Assembly: GCF_004151245.1 (NCBI RefSeq)
Contig: NZ_JUIW01000004.1
Coordinates: 186,001 to 250,000, forward strand
Length of the DNA: 64,000 nucleotides
Source: Flavobacterium beibuense
Lineage (GTDB): Bacteria; Bacteroidota; Bacteroidia; Flavobacteriales; Flavobacteriaceae
Direction of reading: 5' to 3'
In this document: positions 7,827 through 16,346 of the stretch, one piece after another
How the letters are laid out: every line of letters starts with the position of its first letter
Numbering within the stretch: position 1 is the first letter of the stretch
Made by a program: the position numbers and the translations under genes
The notes under the pieces: generated by a model
What the model was told of the DNA's origin: nothing
Seen by the model: the letters and a program-made list of their open reading frames with translations, nothing else
The model's database searches: none

Positions 7827-9079
7827 TTTGAAGTGTTTTCAATCTTAAAGACTTTTTCAATCCATTCGATACTTTCATCTACCATGGTATCGCTGTCTTT
7901 TAAGTGATTCGCAAAGTGTGTTGTAATTTTCTGAATTATTCTCTTACTGATTATCTCAGCCTGCTCTTCATCAAAATTACTTATTTTTTTGCGTTGAAAG
8001 TTAAGTTCGGTTTCTTTTATTGAGTTAAGCTTTTCCTTAAGCGCGTGTATAGTAGGCGCAAATTTCCTGGCATTCATCCAGTTGATAAATTCATCCTTGA
8101 TCTCCTCGATAATCGCTTCGGCAGCAGGAATGTGTTTTTTCCTGTTTTCCAGTGTACCATCGGTTATTTTAGATAGATCGTCAAGATGAACAACTGTTAC
8201 ATTATCCAGTTCCTTCACGTTATCATGAACGTTTTTAGGAATGGAAAGATCCAGTATTAAAAGTGGTTTATTAAGCTTAAGTATATCTTTATCTATAGTT
8301 GGCATAGGTGCCCCTGTAGCTACTACAAGCACATCGGCCTTAGGTATTTCAAGAGGAAGCACATCATAATCCTTAACCACAAGGTTAAATTTACCGGCAA
8401 TCTTTTCTGCCTTTTCCTTCGTCCTGTTTACAAGAACAATGTGGTCATTCTTAGTGTGCTTAACAAGGTTCTCGCACGTGTTACGGCCTATCTTTCCTGT
8501 TCCGAAAAGCAGTATACCCTTATTGCTCACATCCTCTACATTGTTAAGAATGTACTGTACCGAAGCAAAAGAAACCGAAGTAGCCCCTGAGCTAAGTTCT
8601 GTTTCGTTCTTTATTTTTTTGCTTGCCTGTATAACACAGTTTACAAGCCTTTCCATAAATGCATTGGCCAGACCTCTTGATTTTGATTCTATAAAACTGG
8701 TTTTAATCTGGCTTATAATCTCAAAGTCGCCCAGTATCTGGCTGTCAAGCCCTGTCCCTACCCTAAAAATGTGGTTAATAGCCTCTTTGCCCTTGTATAC
8801 AAAAGCAACTCTCTGAAACTCCTCTACAGAGCCCTGGCTGTTATCGCAAAGTAATTTGATTAACTGAAATGGGTGTTGTGCAAACCCGTATATCTCGGTC
8901 CTGTTACAGGTAGATGTAACAATAAGACTACTTATATCTTCATTTTTTGCCTGTTCAAGAACATTAAGCTTTGCTTCGTTCCCCAAGCTGAATTTACCCC
9001 TAGTCTCGGCATCTGCCTTCCTGTAACTCAATCCTATAGCATAAAAGTATAGGTGCCTCGACAAGTTATTATTATCCAT
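7823..9079 (-). CDS. hemA: Glutamyl-tRNA reductase
   Basis: Reduces glutamyl-tRNA(Glu) to glutamate-1-semialdehyde with NADPH, the committed step of C5-pathway tetrapyrrole synthesis. With the ATG at 9079 the product has 418 residues; a GTG at 9088 would add three and is less likely. The active-site Cys58 lies in VTSTCNRTE, and the NADPH motif FGTGKIGRN is at about 192-200; a C-terminal helical dimerisation domain follows. It is the first gene of the leftward heme operon, 26 bases downstream of a TAATTTTG -7 box. The next enzyme, HemL, is not in this window. Confidence 0.97.
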   Translation of the reverse strand: MDNNNLSRHLYFYAIGLSYRKADAETRGKFSLGNEAKLNVLEQAKNEDISSLIVTSTCNRTEIYGFAQHPFQLIKLLCDNSQGSVEEFQRVAFVYKGKEAINHIFRVGTGLDSQILGDFEIISQIKTSFIESKSRGLANAFMERLVNCVIQASKKIKNETELSSGATSVSFASVQYILNNVEDVSNKGILLFGTGKIGRNTCENLVKHTKNDHIVLVNRTKEKAEKIAGKFNLVVKDYDVLPLEIPKADVLVVATGAPMPTIDKDILKLNKPLLILDLSIPKNVHDNVKELDNVTVVHLDDLSKITDGTLENRKKHIPAAEAIIEEIKDEFINWMNARKFAPTIHALKEKLNSIKETELNFQRKKISNFDEEQAEIISKRIIQKITTHFANHLKDSDTMVDESIEWIEKVFKIENTSK

Positions 9080-9104
9080 AGTACTCACTTTCCTAAAAGT
9101 TTCA

Positions 9105-9112
9105 CAAAATTA
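9105..9112 (-). promoter_or_regulatory. hemA: Candidate -7 box for the hemA operon
   Basis: On the leftward strand the sequence reads TAATTTTG, a full match to the Bacteroidota -7 consensus TAnnTTTG. The hemA ATG at 9079 would have a leader of about 20 bases. No good TTG element is present 17-23 bases upstream, so activation by a regulator such as the divergent AraC protein is possible. Confidence 0.55.
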
Positions 9113-9181
9113 TCATTAAGGCTTATTAAAAAATAACGCTAAAAGTTCTTTTTGTGTCGCTGTGGGATATTTTAACCCAAA

Positions 9182-9214
9182 TTGCTTTTTTAAACCTTAA
9201 ATACCCTAAATTTG
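9182..9214 (+). promoter_or_regulatory. Promoter for the AraC regulator gene
   Basis: A TTG at 9182-9184 and TAAATTTG at 9207-9214 match both elements of the Bacteroidota sigma promoter with a 22-base spacer. The AraC-type gene starts at 9308, giving a leader of roughly 85-90 bases, which is long for this genome and leaves room for control. The 228-base hemA/AraC divergent region contains this and the hemA -7 box. Confidence 0.6.
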
Positions 9215-9307
9215 CAATGAAATCAATGTTTTGCAAAAATACAGTTTAGAACAATTCTAAATAAAGAGATTTTATATTTTTAAAAAACCCGTCAAAAAAA
9301 TATCGCT

Positions 9308-10180
9308 ATGGGTTCTCACGAGGAAATTAAAATTGAGGATGATTTTTTTGTGCTGCGTTTCCAAAATGACAGCGACGAAACATCCCATTTTGAAAGGGAA
9401 GTAAATACCGACCTGATACAATTTCACTTTGGGTTAAAGGGCAGGGCCAAGTTTATTTTTAATCAGGGCCGCTATGCACTGGACCTAAGAGAAGAGGTAT
9501 CGCTTTTTTTATACAATCCGCAAAAGGAATTACCGGTTCATTTGGAGATTGCCCCTCACTCATGGGTAATATCCGTTCTTATCTCCATTAAAAAGTTTCA
9601 CAGCTTTTTCTCGGAAGAAGCTGATTATATCCCATTCCTTAGCTCGGAAAATATAGATAAGAAATACTACAAAGACGACAGGATAAACCCTTCTATGGCT
9701 ATTGCACTAAACCAGCTGTTTAACTTTAACCTGCACCAGTCCATAAGGAAACTGTACTTTAAAGGTAAGGTTTATGAATTGCTTAGCCTGTACTTTAACC
9801 GTGCCGAAGATGCCAATACAGAACAATGTCCGTTTTTGGTTGATGAAGACAATGTAATTAAGATAAGAAAGGCGAAAGATATTGTTATTGCCAATATGGC
9901 CGAACCACCAGGACTACAGGAACTGGCAGATCAGGTAGGCATTAACCTGAAAAAGCTGAAAATGGGCTTTAAGCAGATTTACGGCGACAGTGTATATAGT
10001 TTCCTTTTTGATTATAAAATGGAGTATGCCCGCAAGCTACTGGACAGCGGTACTTATAATGTAAATGAAGTAGGGCTTCGAATAGGTTACAGCACCGCAA
10101 GCCATTTTATTGCTGCCTTTAAAAAGAAATTTGGCACGACGCCTAAAAAATACCTGATGTCATTAAATACTAATGCTTAA
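9308..10180 (+). CDS. AraC family transcriptional regulator
   Basis: A 290-residue regulator with a C-terminal double helix-turn-helix (about residues 190-288): LQELADQVGINLKKLKMGFK forms the first and VNEVGLRIGYSTASHFIAAF the second, ending in FKKKFGTTPKKYL, the classic AraC signature. The N-terminal 180 residues look like a beta-rich sensor domain (FHFGLKGRAKFIF, EEVSLFLYNP) of unknown ligand. It is divergent from hemA and upstream of hemH, so control of heme genes, possibly in response to heme or a porphyrin, is a reasonable inference. No ligand-binding residue can be named. Confidence 0.92.
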   Translation: MGSHEEIKIEDDFFVLRFQNDSDETSHFEREVNTDLIQFHFGLKGRAKFIFNQGRYALDLREEVSLFLYNPQKELPVHLEIAPHSWVISVLISIKKFHSFFSEEADYIPFLSSENIDKKYYKDDRINPSMAIALNQLFNFNLHQSIRKLYFKGKVYELLSLYFNRAEDANTEQCPFLVDEDNVIKIRKAKDIVIANMAEPPGLQELADQVGINLKKLKMGFKQIYGDSVYSFLFDYKMEYARKLLDSGTYNVNEVGLRIGYSTASHFIAAFKKKFGTTPKKYLMSLNTNA

Positions 10181-10189
10181 TATCAAAGC

Positions 10190-10229
10190 AACTCTCCAAG
10201 AAATTTTTGATAAAATCATCACGAGAGTT
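10190..10229. repeat. Weak inverted repeat after the AraC gene
   Basis: AACTCTC (10190-10196) and GAGAGTT (10223-10229) are complementary, enclosing an inner TGAT/ATCA pair. It lies in the 171-base gap between the AraC stop and hemH. No T-run follows, so it is not a convincing terminator; it could be a weak attenuator or an operator. A poor -7-like GAACTTTG (10308-10315, one mismatch) could serve hemH. Confidence 0.35.
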
Positions 10230-10351
10230 CAATAAAGAATTGCAACAATTAATATTCAACAATCGTTAAAAACAAAAAATAATACTATTCTGAGCATGGT
10301 TTTTGATGAACTTTGCCTAACAAACACAAAAACAACAACTGTAAGATAAAC

Positions 10352-11383
10352 ATGAAAGGTGTATTGTTAATTAACCTTGGTTCTCCGGACAGTCCGGATC
10401 CAAAAGATGTAAAGCCCTATCTGGATCAGTTCCTGATGGATAAGTATGTTATAGATGTTCCTTTTTTATTAAGGGCTCTTTTAGTTAGGGGTATTATCCT
10501 TAGAAAAAGACCTGAAGACTCGGCAGAAGCCTACCAGAAAATATGGTGGGAAGAAGGGTCTCCGCTTATTGTATTATCTGAAAGGATGCACAAAAAAGTG
10601 GAACAAAAAACCGAACTGCCTGTAACATTAGCCATGCGTTATGGCAAACCATCTATAGAAACCGGATTACAGCAACTGGCAGATCAGGGCGTAACCGAAG
10701 TACTGCTTTTCCCGCTTTATCCTCAGTATGCAATGGCTTCTACCCTTACTGTTTTAGCAGAGGCAGAAGAAGTACGCAAAAAGAAATTCCCGCAAATGAC
10801 ATTTACCGATGTCCCTGCGTTTTATAATAAGCCAGACTATATAAAAGTACTGGCTAATTCTATTAAGAGTTCACTGGAAGGGTTTAACTACGACCACCTG
10901 CTGTTCTCTTACCATGGTATACCTGAACGCCACATAAGGAAAACAGATGTAACAAAATCACACTGTAAAATAAACAGTACCTGCTGTACAACACCTTCGG
11001 CGGCACATAAATTCTGTTACCGCCATCAGTGTTACGAAACTACACGATTAGTGGTGGAGCAGCTTGGTATTCCTGAAGATAAATACTCCCTGACTTTCCA
11101 GTCAAGACTGGCAGGCGACAAATGGCTTGAACCTTATACCGATGTTGAAATAAACAACATGCCGGCAAAAGGAATTAAGAGCCTTGCGGTAGTTACACCT
11201 GCGTTTGTTACAGACTGTCTTGAAACGCTGGAGGAAATAGCTATGCGTGCTAACGAAGACTTTAAGGAGCATGGGGGTGAAAACTTCCTGGCTATTCCTT
11301 GCCTTAATGATAATAACGATTGGGTTGATGTGGTGGCGAACTGGATTAATGAGTGGGCCCATGCAGAAACACCTGTAGTATAA
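10352..11383 (+). CDS. hemH: Ferrochelatase
   Basis: Inserts Fe2+ into protoporphyrin IX. From the ATG at 10352 the product has 343 residues; a TTG 39 bases upstream is in frame but would add a charged tail. The N terminus shows LLINLGSPDSP, the catalytic His is in SYHGIPERHI, and the acidic partner lies in TPAFVTDCLETLEEIA. An insert just after the catalytic loop carries five cysteines within about 24 residues (HCKINSTCC and HKFCYRHQC), which may bind an iron-sulfur cluster as in some bacterial ferrochelatases; that is inference. It overlaps the MATE gene by one base (TAATG). Confidence 0.96.
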   Translation: MKGVLLINLGSPDSPDPKDVKPYLDQFLMDKYVIDVPFLLRALLVRGIILRKRPEDSAEAYQKIWWEEGSPLIVLSERMHKKVEQKTELPVTLAMRYGKPSIETGLQQLADQGVTEVLLFPLYPQYAMASTLTVLAEAEEVRKKKFPQMTFTDVPAFYNKPDYIKVLANSIKSSLEGFNYDHLLFSYHGIPERHIRKTDVTKSHCKINSTCCTTPSAAHKFCYRHQCYETTRLVVEQLGIPEDKYSLTFQSRLAGDKWLEPYTDVEINNMPAKGIKSLAVVTPAFVTDCLETLEEIAMRANEDFKEHGGENFLAIPCLNDNNDWVDVVANWINEWAHAETPVV

Positions 11384-12723
11384 TGTCTGTAACCTCTACG
11401 GATTTAGCCAATAAGGACATTAAGCAGCTGCTTTTCCGGCAGTCGGTACCTGCTTCTATAGGTATATTGTTCATGACAGTTAATGTCCTTATTGACACTA
11501 TATTCGTAGGTCGATGGATTGGCGCACTGGCAATTGCCGCGCTATCTGTAGTAATGCCTATTACTTTTTTCATTTCTTCTATGGGTATGGCCATAGGTAT
11601 AGGCGGAAGCTCGGTACTTTCACGAGCCTTAGGAAAAGGGAATAAGGAAAAAGCCCTCAATACCTTTGCTCATCAAATCATGATGACTTTTGGCATTGCT
11701 TCCCTTTTTGCAATATTAGGACTGTGTTTCAGCGAAGAAATATTGTTTGCCTTTGGTGCTAACGGAGCAATAATGGCTCCTGCCAAAGAGTTTTTTATAC
11801 CCATACTTATTGCTGTTCCTTTTCAGGCTTTTTGCATGACGGGAAACAATGTAATAAGAGCCGAAGACAAGGCACGACATGCCATGACCGCTATGATCAT
11901 ATCGGCAGTATCTAATATCATACTGGATATACTTTTAATCAAGATCCTGAATTTAGGAGTGTTTGGTGCTGCACTGGCAACCGCATTTTCCTTTTTCTTC
12001 TGCTTTTTATATATCCTTTGGTTCTTTATTTACAAAAGCGAACTGAAGCTGGAACTTAAACATTTTGTTTTTCATAAAGAGCTGGCAAAAGAAATTGTAT
12101 CCCTAAGCTTTGTAACCTTTGCAAGGCAGGGAGTAATAAGTATCCTGGCCATTATACTTAACCATACACTATATGCAGAAGGTGGAGAACATGCCGTAGC
12201 CGTTTATGGCATCATAAGCCGAATGCTTATGTTTGCACTGTTCCCTGTACTGGGAATAACCCAGGGCTTTATGCCTATAGCCGGGTATAATTACGGCGCC
12301 GATAATTACGGGCGGGTAAAGGAAACCGTTATCACTGCCATAAAATATGCAGGCTTTTTTGCCGTACTGGTATTTATAGTAGTACTGGTATTTGCCAAGC
12401 CTATCGTTTCAGTCTTCACTACCGATGCAGTTGTAATTGCCGATACCCCCGGAGCTTTACGCTGGGTATTTGCAGCATCGCCTATTATTGCCGTTCAGCT
12501 TATAGGGGCTGCTTATTTTCAGGCAGCAGGCAAGGCTACAAAAGCATTACTGCTTACACTAACAAAACAGGGGTTTTTCTTAATACCCCTAATACTTATT
12601 TTACCGCACTTTTTTGGTATTTTTGGTGTATGGGTTTCATTCCCCATTGCCGATGTATTGTCAACAATAGTTACAGGGTTGTTCCTTAAAAAAGAAATGA
12701 CCTACCATCTTAAAGAAGCATAA
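11383..12723 (+). CDS. MATE family multidrug/metabolite exporter
   Basis: A 446-residue integral membrane protein with about 12 helices in two homologous halves. The start of the MATE fold is seen in LLFRQSVPASIGILFMTVNV and IGGSSVLSRALGKG, with the second half around GFMPIAGYNYGA. The start is the ATG at 11383 that overlaps the hemH stop (TAATG); an upstream in-frame GTG at 11353 would lie deep in hemH. It ends in the same TAATG overlap with hemJ. MATE proteins export compounds by H+ or Na+ antiport. Wedged between ferrochelatase and protoporphyrinogen oxidase, export of a porphyrin or heme is a possible role, not shown. Confidence 0.93.
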   Translation: MSVTSTDLANKDIKQLLFRQSVPASIGILFMTVNVLIDTIFVGRWIGALAIAALSVVMPITFFISSMGMAIGIGGSSVLSRALGKGNKEKALNTFAHQIMMTFGIASLFAILGLCFSEEILFAFGANGAIMAPAKEFFIPILIAVPFQAFCMTGNNVIRAEDKARHAMTAMIISAVSNIILDILLIKILNLGVFGAALATAFSFFFCFLYILWFFIYKSELKLELKHFVFHKELAKEIVSLSFVTFARQGVISILAIILNHTLYAEGGEHAVAVYGIISRMLMFALFPVLGITQGFMPIAGYNYGADNYGRVKETVITAIKYAGFFAVLVFIVVLVFAKPIVSVFTTDAVVIADTPGALRWVFAASPIIAVQLIGAAYFQAAGKATKALLLTLTKQGFFLIPLILILPHFFGIFGVWVSFPIADVLSTIVTGLFLKKEMTYHLKEA

Positions 12724-13274
12724 TGGAATATAATTATATAAAATCGCTGCACCTCATCTTTGTGATAACCTGGTTTGCCGGGCTTTTTTACATAGTAAGG
12801 CTTTTTGTTTACCATATAGAGGCTAACGATAAACCATCTCCCGAAAAAGAGATTCTTATAAAGCAGTACAAACTTATGGCTTACCGGCTGTGGTATATTA
12901 TTACATGGCCATCGGCAGTACTGGCAAGTATTTTTGCCTTTTGGATGCTGTTTTTTACCGCTACCGGAAATGCATGGCTTACTCAACCATGGATGCATGT
13001 AAAGCTGGGATTTGTATTCCTGTTGTACCTGTACCATTTAAAATGCCATTCCATTTTTAAGCAACTGCAGAATGACGAAATAAAGCATACCTCAAACTTT
13101 ATGAGGATTTGGAACGAAGGTGCCACCATAATTTTATTTGCCGTTGTTTTTTTAGTAATTTTAAAGAATGCCGTAAACTGGATTTATGGTGTAGTAGGTA
13201 TTATACTGTTTTCTGTACTTATAATGCTTGGCTTTAAATTTTACAAACGAATAAGGAAAAAGAACAACTCCTAA
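12723..13274 (+). CDS. hemJ: Protoporphyrinogen IX oxidase, HemJ family
   Basis: Oxidises protoporphyrinogen IX to protoporphyrin IX in the inner membrane, supplying HemH. The 183-residue protein has about five membrane helices. It carries the conserved His10 (KSLHLIFVITWFAGL) and Lys94 (WMHVKLGFVFLLYLYH) characteristic of HemJ, formerly UPF0093 of the CopD-like group. The second His-containing loop and the FYIVRLFVYH segment also match. Its start overlaps the MATE stop (TAATG), placing it one gene from hemH. No hemG or hemY is present in the window, so HemJ fills this step. Confidence 0.92.
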   Translation: MEYNYIKSLHLIFVITWFAGLFYIVRLFVYHIEANDKPSPEKEILIKQYKLMAYRLWYIITWPSAVLASIFAFWMLFFTATGNAWLTQPWMHVKLGFVFLLYLYHLKCHSIFKQLQNDEIKHTSNFMRIWNEGATIILFAVVFLVILKNAVNWIYGVVGIILFSVLIMLGFKFYKRIRKKNNS

Positions 13275-13278
13275 CAGG

Positions 13279-14781
13279 ATGAGGCATAAGTTTAAGATAG
13301 GTAAGTGGTCATTAAGGGTAAGGATTTTCCTTTCCATGATATTTGTTACCCTTATCGCCTCTTTACTTATCGCCGCAGTTTCCATTTACCAGTTTGGTAA
13401 GGAAGCCAAAGAATACCATGAGGACAGGCTGGAACGAAAGGAAAATGCCATAAAAGAACATATCAATTATATCCTTTCCACCACCACTTACCCGCTTTCA
13501 ACCGAAAACCTTCCGTTAATTTTCAGGGAAAGAATACACGAACTGGCAAACATCCACGGACTGGAAGTAAACATTTACGACCTTAACGGGCATTTGCTTA
13601 AATCCTCTAAAGCTGCCTTCTCGATAGATACGATAAATAACAATATTCCTCCTAGCATATTGAGGGTGCTTCGCAGTACGGCAGAAAAACGCTATGTAGA
13701 CCTAAAGACCGAAGACGGGCAAAAGTTCCGTTCCTCATACAGCTACCTTAAGGATACCAAGTTTAAACCCTTAGGGATACTTAATTTACCTTACATAAAA
13801 GACGAAGGGTATTATGAAAAAGAGCAGCGCAACTTTTTTATGCGCTTTGGTCAGGTATACTCTTTCATGCTTCTTATTTCCATTATCGTAGCCTATTTCC
13901 TTTCAAGCTATATAACAAAATCACTTAAGTCAATTAGTGAACGGATTGCCGAAATACGCCTTAGCCAGATCAATCAGAAGATTGAAATGCACGATTCCCC
14001 TCAGGAAATCAATCAGCTGGTTCGGTCTTATAATGCACTGGTAGACGATCTGGACGACAGTGCCGCAAAACTGGCACAAAGCGAAAGGGAACAGGCATGG
14101 CGCGAAATGGCAAAACAGGTAGCACACGAAATTAAGAATCCGCTTACGCCAATGCGCCTTACAGTACAAAGCTTTCAGCGTAAGTTTGATCCTAACGACC
14201 CTGATATCAACAAAAAACTGGATGAATTTTCAAAAACACTTATCCAGCAGATTGACACCATGAGCTCGGTAGCTTCGGCATTCTCCAGCTTTGCTTCTAT
14301 GCCGGCACAGCAAAATGAAAACATCAATATCGTTAAGATTGTTCAGCTTGCTCTGGAAATCTTTAATGAAGGGTTTATTACCTTTAGTGCCGAAGAGCAA
14401 AGCATTATTACCCGAATGGACCGTACCCAACTGATTCGTATTATTACCAATCTGGTTAAAAATGCCATTCAGGCTATCCCTTCCACCCACCCTGAACCTT
14501 TAGTGGAAGTAAGTGTTTACCGTGAAGGAAACTCTGTGAAAATTAAGGTAAGGGATAACGGAAAGGGAATTAGCGTAGAAAACAAAAATCGTATTTTTGA
14601 GCCTAAGTTTACCACTAAAAGCAGTGGTATGGGACTAGGCCTGGGAATTATAAAGAATATCGTGGAAAATTATCACGGAACAATTACTTTTGAAAGCGAA
14701 TTGGGTCATGGCACAGAATTTCTGGTCTCGTTACCGATTACCGATTCTGATTTACCTCCTAAAGAAACAGACAATAACTAA
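13279..14781 (+). CDS. NtrY-like sensor histidine kinase
   Basis: A 500-residue membrane-bound histidine kinase. One helix near residues 15-36, an extracytoplasmic sensor of about 150 residues, and a second helix (FMLLISIIVAYFL, about 196-208) lead into a HAMP domain. The phospho-acceptor His283 lies in VAHEIKNPLTPMRL, the form typical of NtrY-type kinases. The ATPase domain has the N box NLVKNAIQAIP and the glycine boxes DNGKGIS and GMGLGLGI. It follows hemJ by 4 bases with an AGGATG start context. No response regulator gene is nearby, so the partner is encoded elsewhere. Confidence 0.93.
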   Translation: MRHKFKIGKWSLRVRIFLSMIFVTLIASLLIAAVSIYQFGKEAKEYHEDRLERKENAIKEHINYILSTTTYPLSTENLPLIFRERIHELANIHGLEVNIYDLNGHLLKSSKAAFSIDTINNNIPPSILRVLRSTAEKRYVDLKTEDGQKFRSSYSYLKDTKFKPLGILNLPYIKDEGYYEKEQRNFFMRFGQVYSFMLLISIIVAYFLSSYITKSLKSISERIAEIRLSQINQKIEMHDSPQEINQLVRSYNALVDDLDDSAAKLAQSEREQAWREMAKQVAHEIKNPLTPMRLTVQSFQRKFDPNDPDINKKLDEFSKTLIQQIDTMSSVASAFSSFASMPAQQNENINIVKIVQLALEIFNEGFITFSAEEQSIITRMDRTQLIRIITNLVKNAIQAIPSTHPEPLVEVSVYREGNSVKIKVRDNGKGISVENKNRIFEPKFTTKSSGMGLGLGIIKNIVENYHGTITFESELGHGTEFLVSLPITDSDLPPKETDNN

Positions 14782-14792
14782 AATAAAATCTC

Positions 14793-15575
14793 ATGAACTA
14801 CGAAAATATTTTAGCAGAACAGGATAATGGTCTTGCGGTTATTACCATAAACAGGCCATCTAAACTTAATGCGCTTAACAAAGCAACCATACAGGAACTA
14901 CACGAAGCTTTTAAAGCTCTTGATGCCGATAAGAATGTAAAGGTTATTATTGTTACCGGTAGCGGTGAAAAAGCTTTTGTTGCGGGTGCAGATATTTCGG
15001 AATTTGCCGACTTTAATGTAACTCAGGGTGGTGAACTTGCTGCAAAAGGACAGGAGCTTTTATTTGATTTTGTACAAAACCTGTCTACTCCGGTTATTGC
15101 TGCGGTAAACGGTTTTGCACTTGGTGGAGGACTTGAGCTTGCTATGGCGGCACACTTTAGGGTAGCTTCAGATAATGCAAAAATGGGATTACCGGAAGTA
15201 TCTCTTGGTGTAATACCGGGATATGGCGGTACACAACGCTTACCTCAGCTTGTAGGTAAAGGCCGTGCTATGGAAATGATTATGACTGCCGGTATGATAG
15301 GTGCTGAAGACGCTAAAGCATACGGACTTGTAAACCATGTAGTGCCACAGGCAGAGCTACTTGATTTTTGTAAAGGCATCGCATCTAAAATAATGAAGAA
15401 CTCTCCTGTAGCTATTTCGGCTGCAATCAGGGCTATTAATGCTAATTATGAAGATGGTGTTAACGGTTATGATGCTGAAATAAAAGCTTTTGGCGAGGCT
15501 TTTGGTACCGAAGATTTTAAAGAAGGAACTACAGCATTCCTTGAAAAAAGAAAAGCTGAATTTCCCGGAAAATAA
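14793..15575 (+). CDS. Enoyl-CoA hydratase/isomerase family protein
   Basis: A 260-residue crotonase-fold enzyme. The oxyanion-hole segments AFVAGADISEF and AVNGFALGGGLELAMA are present, as are both acidic catalytic positions (Glu in GGGLELA and Glu in GLPEVSLGVIPGYGG). It most likely hydrates short-chain enoyl-CoA in fatty acid or butyrate-type metabolism; the exact substrate is open. It starts 11 bases after the histidine kinase and ends before a strong terminator, making it the last gene of the rightward AraC/hemH transcription unit. Confidence 0.9.
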   Translation: MNYENILAEQDNGLAVITINRPSKLNALNKATIQELHEAFKALDADKNVKVIIVTGSGEKAFVAGADISEFADFNVTQGGELAAKGQELLFDFVQNLSTPVIAAVNGFALGGGLELAMAAHFRVASDNAKMGLPEVSLGVIPGYGGTQRLPQLVGKGRAMEMIMTAGMIGAEDAKAYGLVNHVVPQAELLDFCKGIASKIMKNSPVAISAAIRAINANYEDGVNGYDAEIKAFGEAFGTEDFKEGTTAFLEKRKAEFPGK

Positions 15576-15590
15576 TATTCAGATAAAACA

Positions 15591-15618
15591 AAAAGCCACT
15601 CAATGAGTGGCTTTTTTT
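15591..15618. terminator. Bidirectional intrinsic terminator
   Basis: The GCCACTC/GAGTGGC stem (15595-15611) is flanked by an A-run on the left and T7 on the right. It ends the enoyl-CoA hydratase unit rightward. Leftward it lies just after the hydroxylase stop (15617-15619) and can end that unit too. Confidence 0.9.
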
Positions 15619-16336
15619 ATTCCTTATGAACATCCTTAAATCTGAGCATATCAAAAAGGCGTTGTTCCTTTTCGTCATCAAAGCCGCAGGATGTTTTAAA
15701 CTCTTTTGGATTTTCATACGTTCCAAACAGCATATCCCACCAAACTATATCGCCATAATTATTAGTATGCTTGTTGTATTCGTGGTGAATACGGTGCATT
15801 TCGGGGCGCTGAAAAATATAGCCAACCCACTGCGGAGTCTTAATATTGGTATGATAGAAAAATTCTCCTAAGGCAGTACATACCGTATAAATTCCGGCAG
15901 CCTCAAGGCTCAGCCCTAAAAGGGTATAAACCAGTAAGCTTCCTATAATCGAGTTTACAACCATTTCCAGCGGATGCTTGTAAAAAGACGTTATTACCTC
16001 TATACGCTGAGGGCTGTGATGTATCTGGTGAAAATGAATCCACAAAAAATCGATACCATGCCTCCACCTGTGCCACCAGTAAAATATGAAAGTAGCTATA
16101 AAGTAGGCTATAATTCCACCCAAGACGGGAGAAACATGATTTGAAAGATGAAAAACGGAATAGGAGGAAAGCCATTTTTCCCAACTGATTCCCGCAAGCA
16201 ATACTACACCCAACTGTACAAAGTTAACACCCAGTACCCTGATAGTCCAGGTAGGTACCTGAGGCAGTTTCCACCCCAGGTTCAGTCTTTCTATTATAAA
16301 GCAAACTGCAAACGAAATAAATATAATGGTTAGCAT
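15617..16336 (-). CDS. Sterol desaturase / fatty acid hydroxylase superfamily membrane protein
   Basis: A 239-residue membrane protein with the three His clusters that bind the di-iron centre: HRWRH (about 88-92), HFHQIHH (about 101-107) and HRIHH (about 181-185), the last followed by WWDMLFGTYENP, which is the family's C-terminal signature. Four or so membrane helices surround them. Members hydroxylate or desaturate lipids such as fatty acids, carotenoids or sterols; the substrate here is unknown. It starts 10 bases after the neighbouring small membrane protein, suggesting a two-gene unit. Confidence 0.88.
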   Translation of the reverse strand: MLTIIFISFAVCFIIERLNLGWKLPQVPTWTIRVLGVNFVQLGVVLLAGISWEKWLSSYSVFHLSNHVSPVLGGIIAYFIATFIFYWWHRWRHGIDFLWIHFHQIHHSPQRIEVITSFYKHPLEMVVNSIIGSLLVYTLLGLSLEAAGIYTVCTALGEFFYHTNIKTPQWVGYIFQRPEMHRIHHEYNKHTNNYGDIVWWDMLFGTYENPKEFKTSCGFDDEKEQRLFDMLRFKDVHKE

Positions 16337-16346
16337 AAGTCCTGAT

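Noticed and set aside
11353..11383. Upstream GTG start for the MATE gene
   Set aside because: It would add ten residues inside hemH; the TAATG overlap at 11383 is a better start and the same pattern is used for hemJ.
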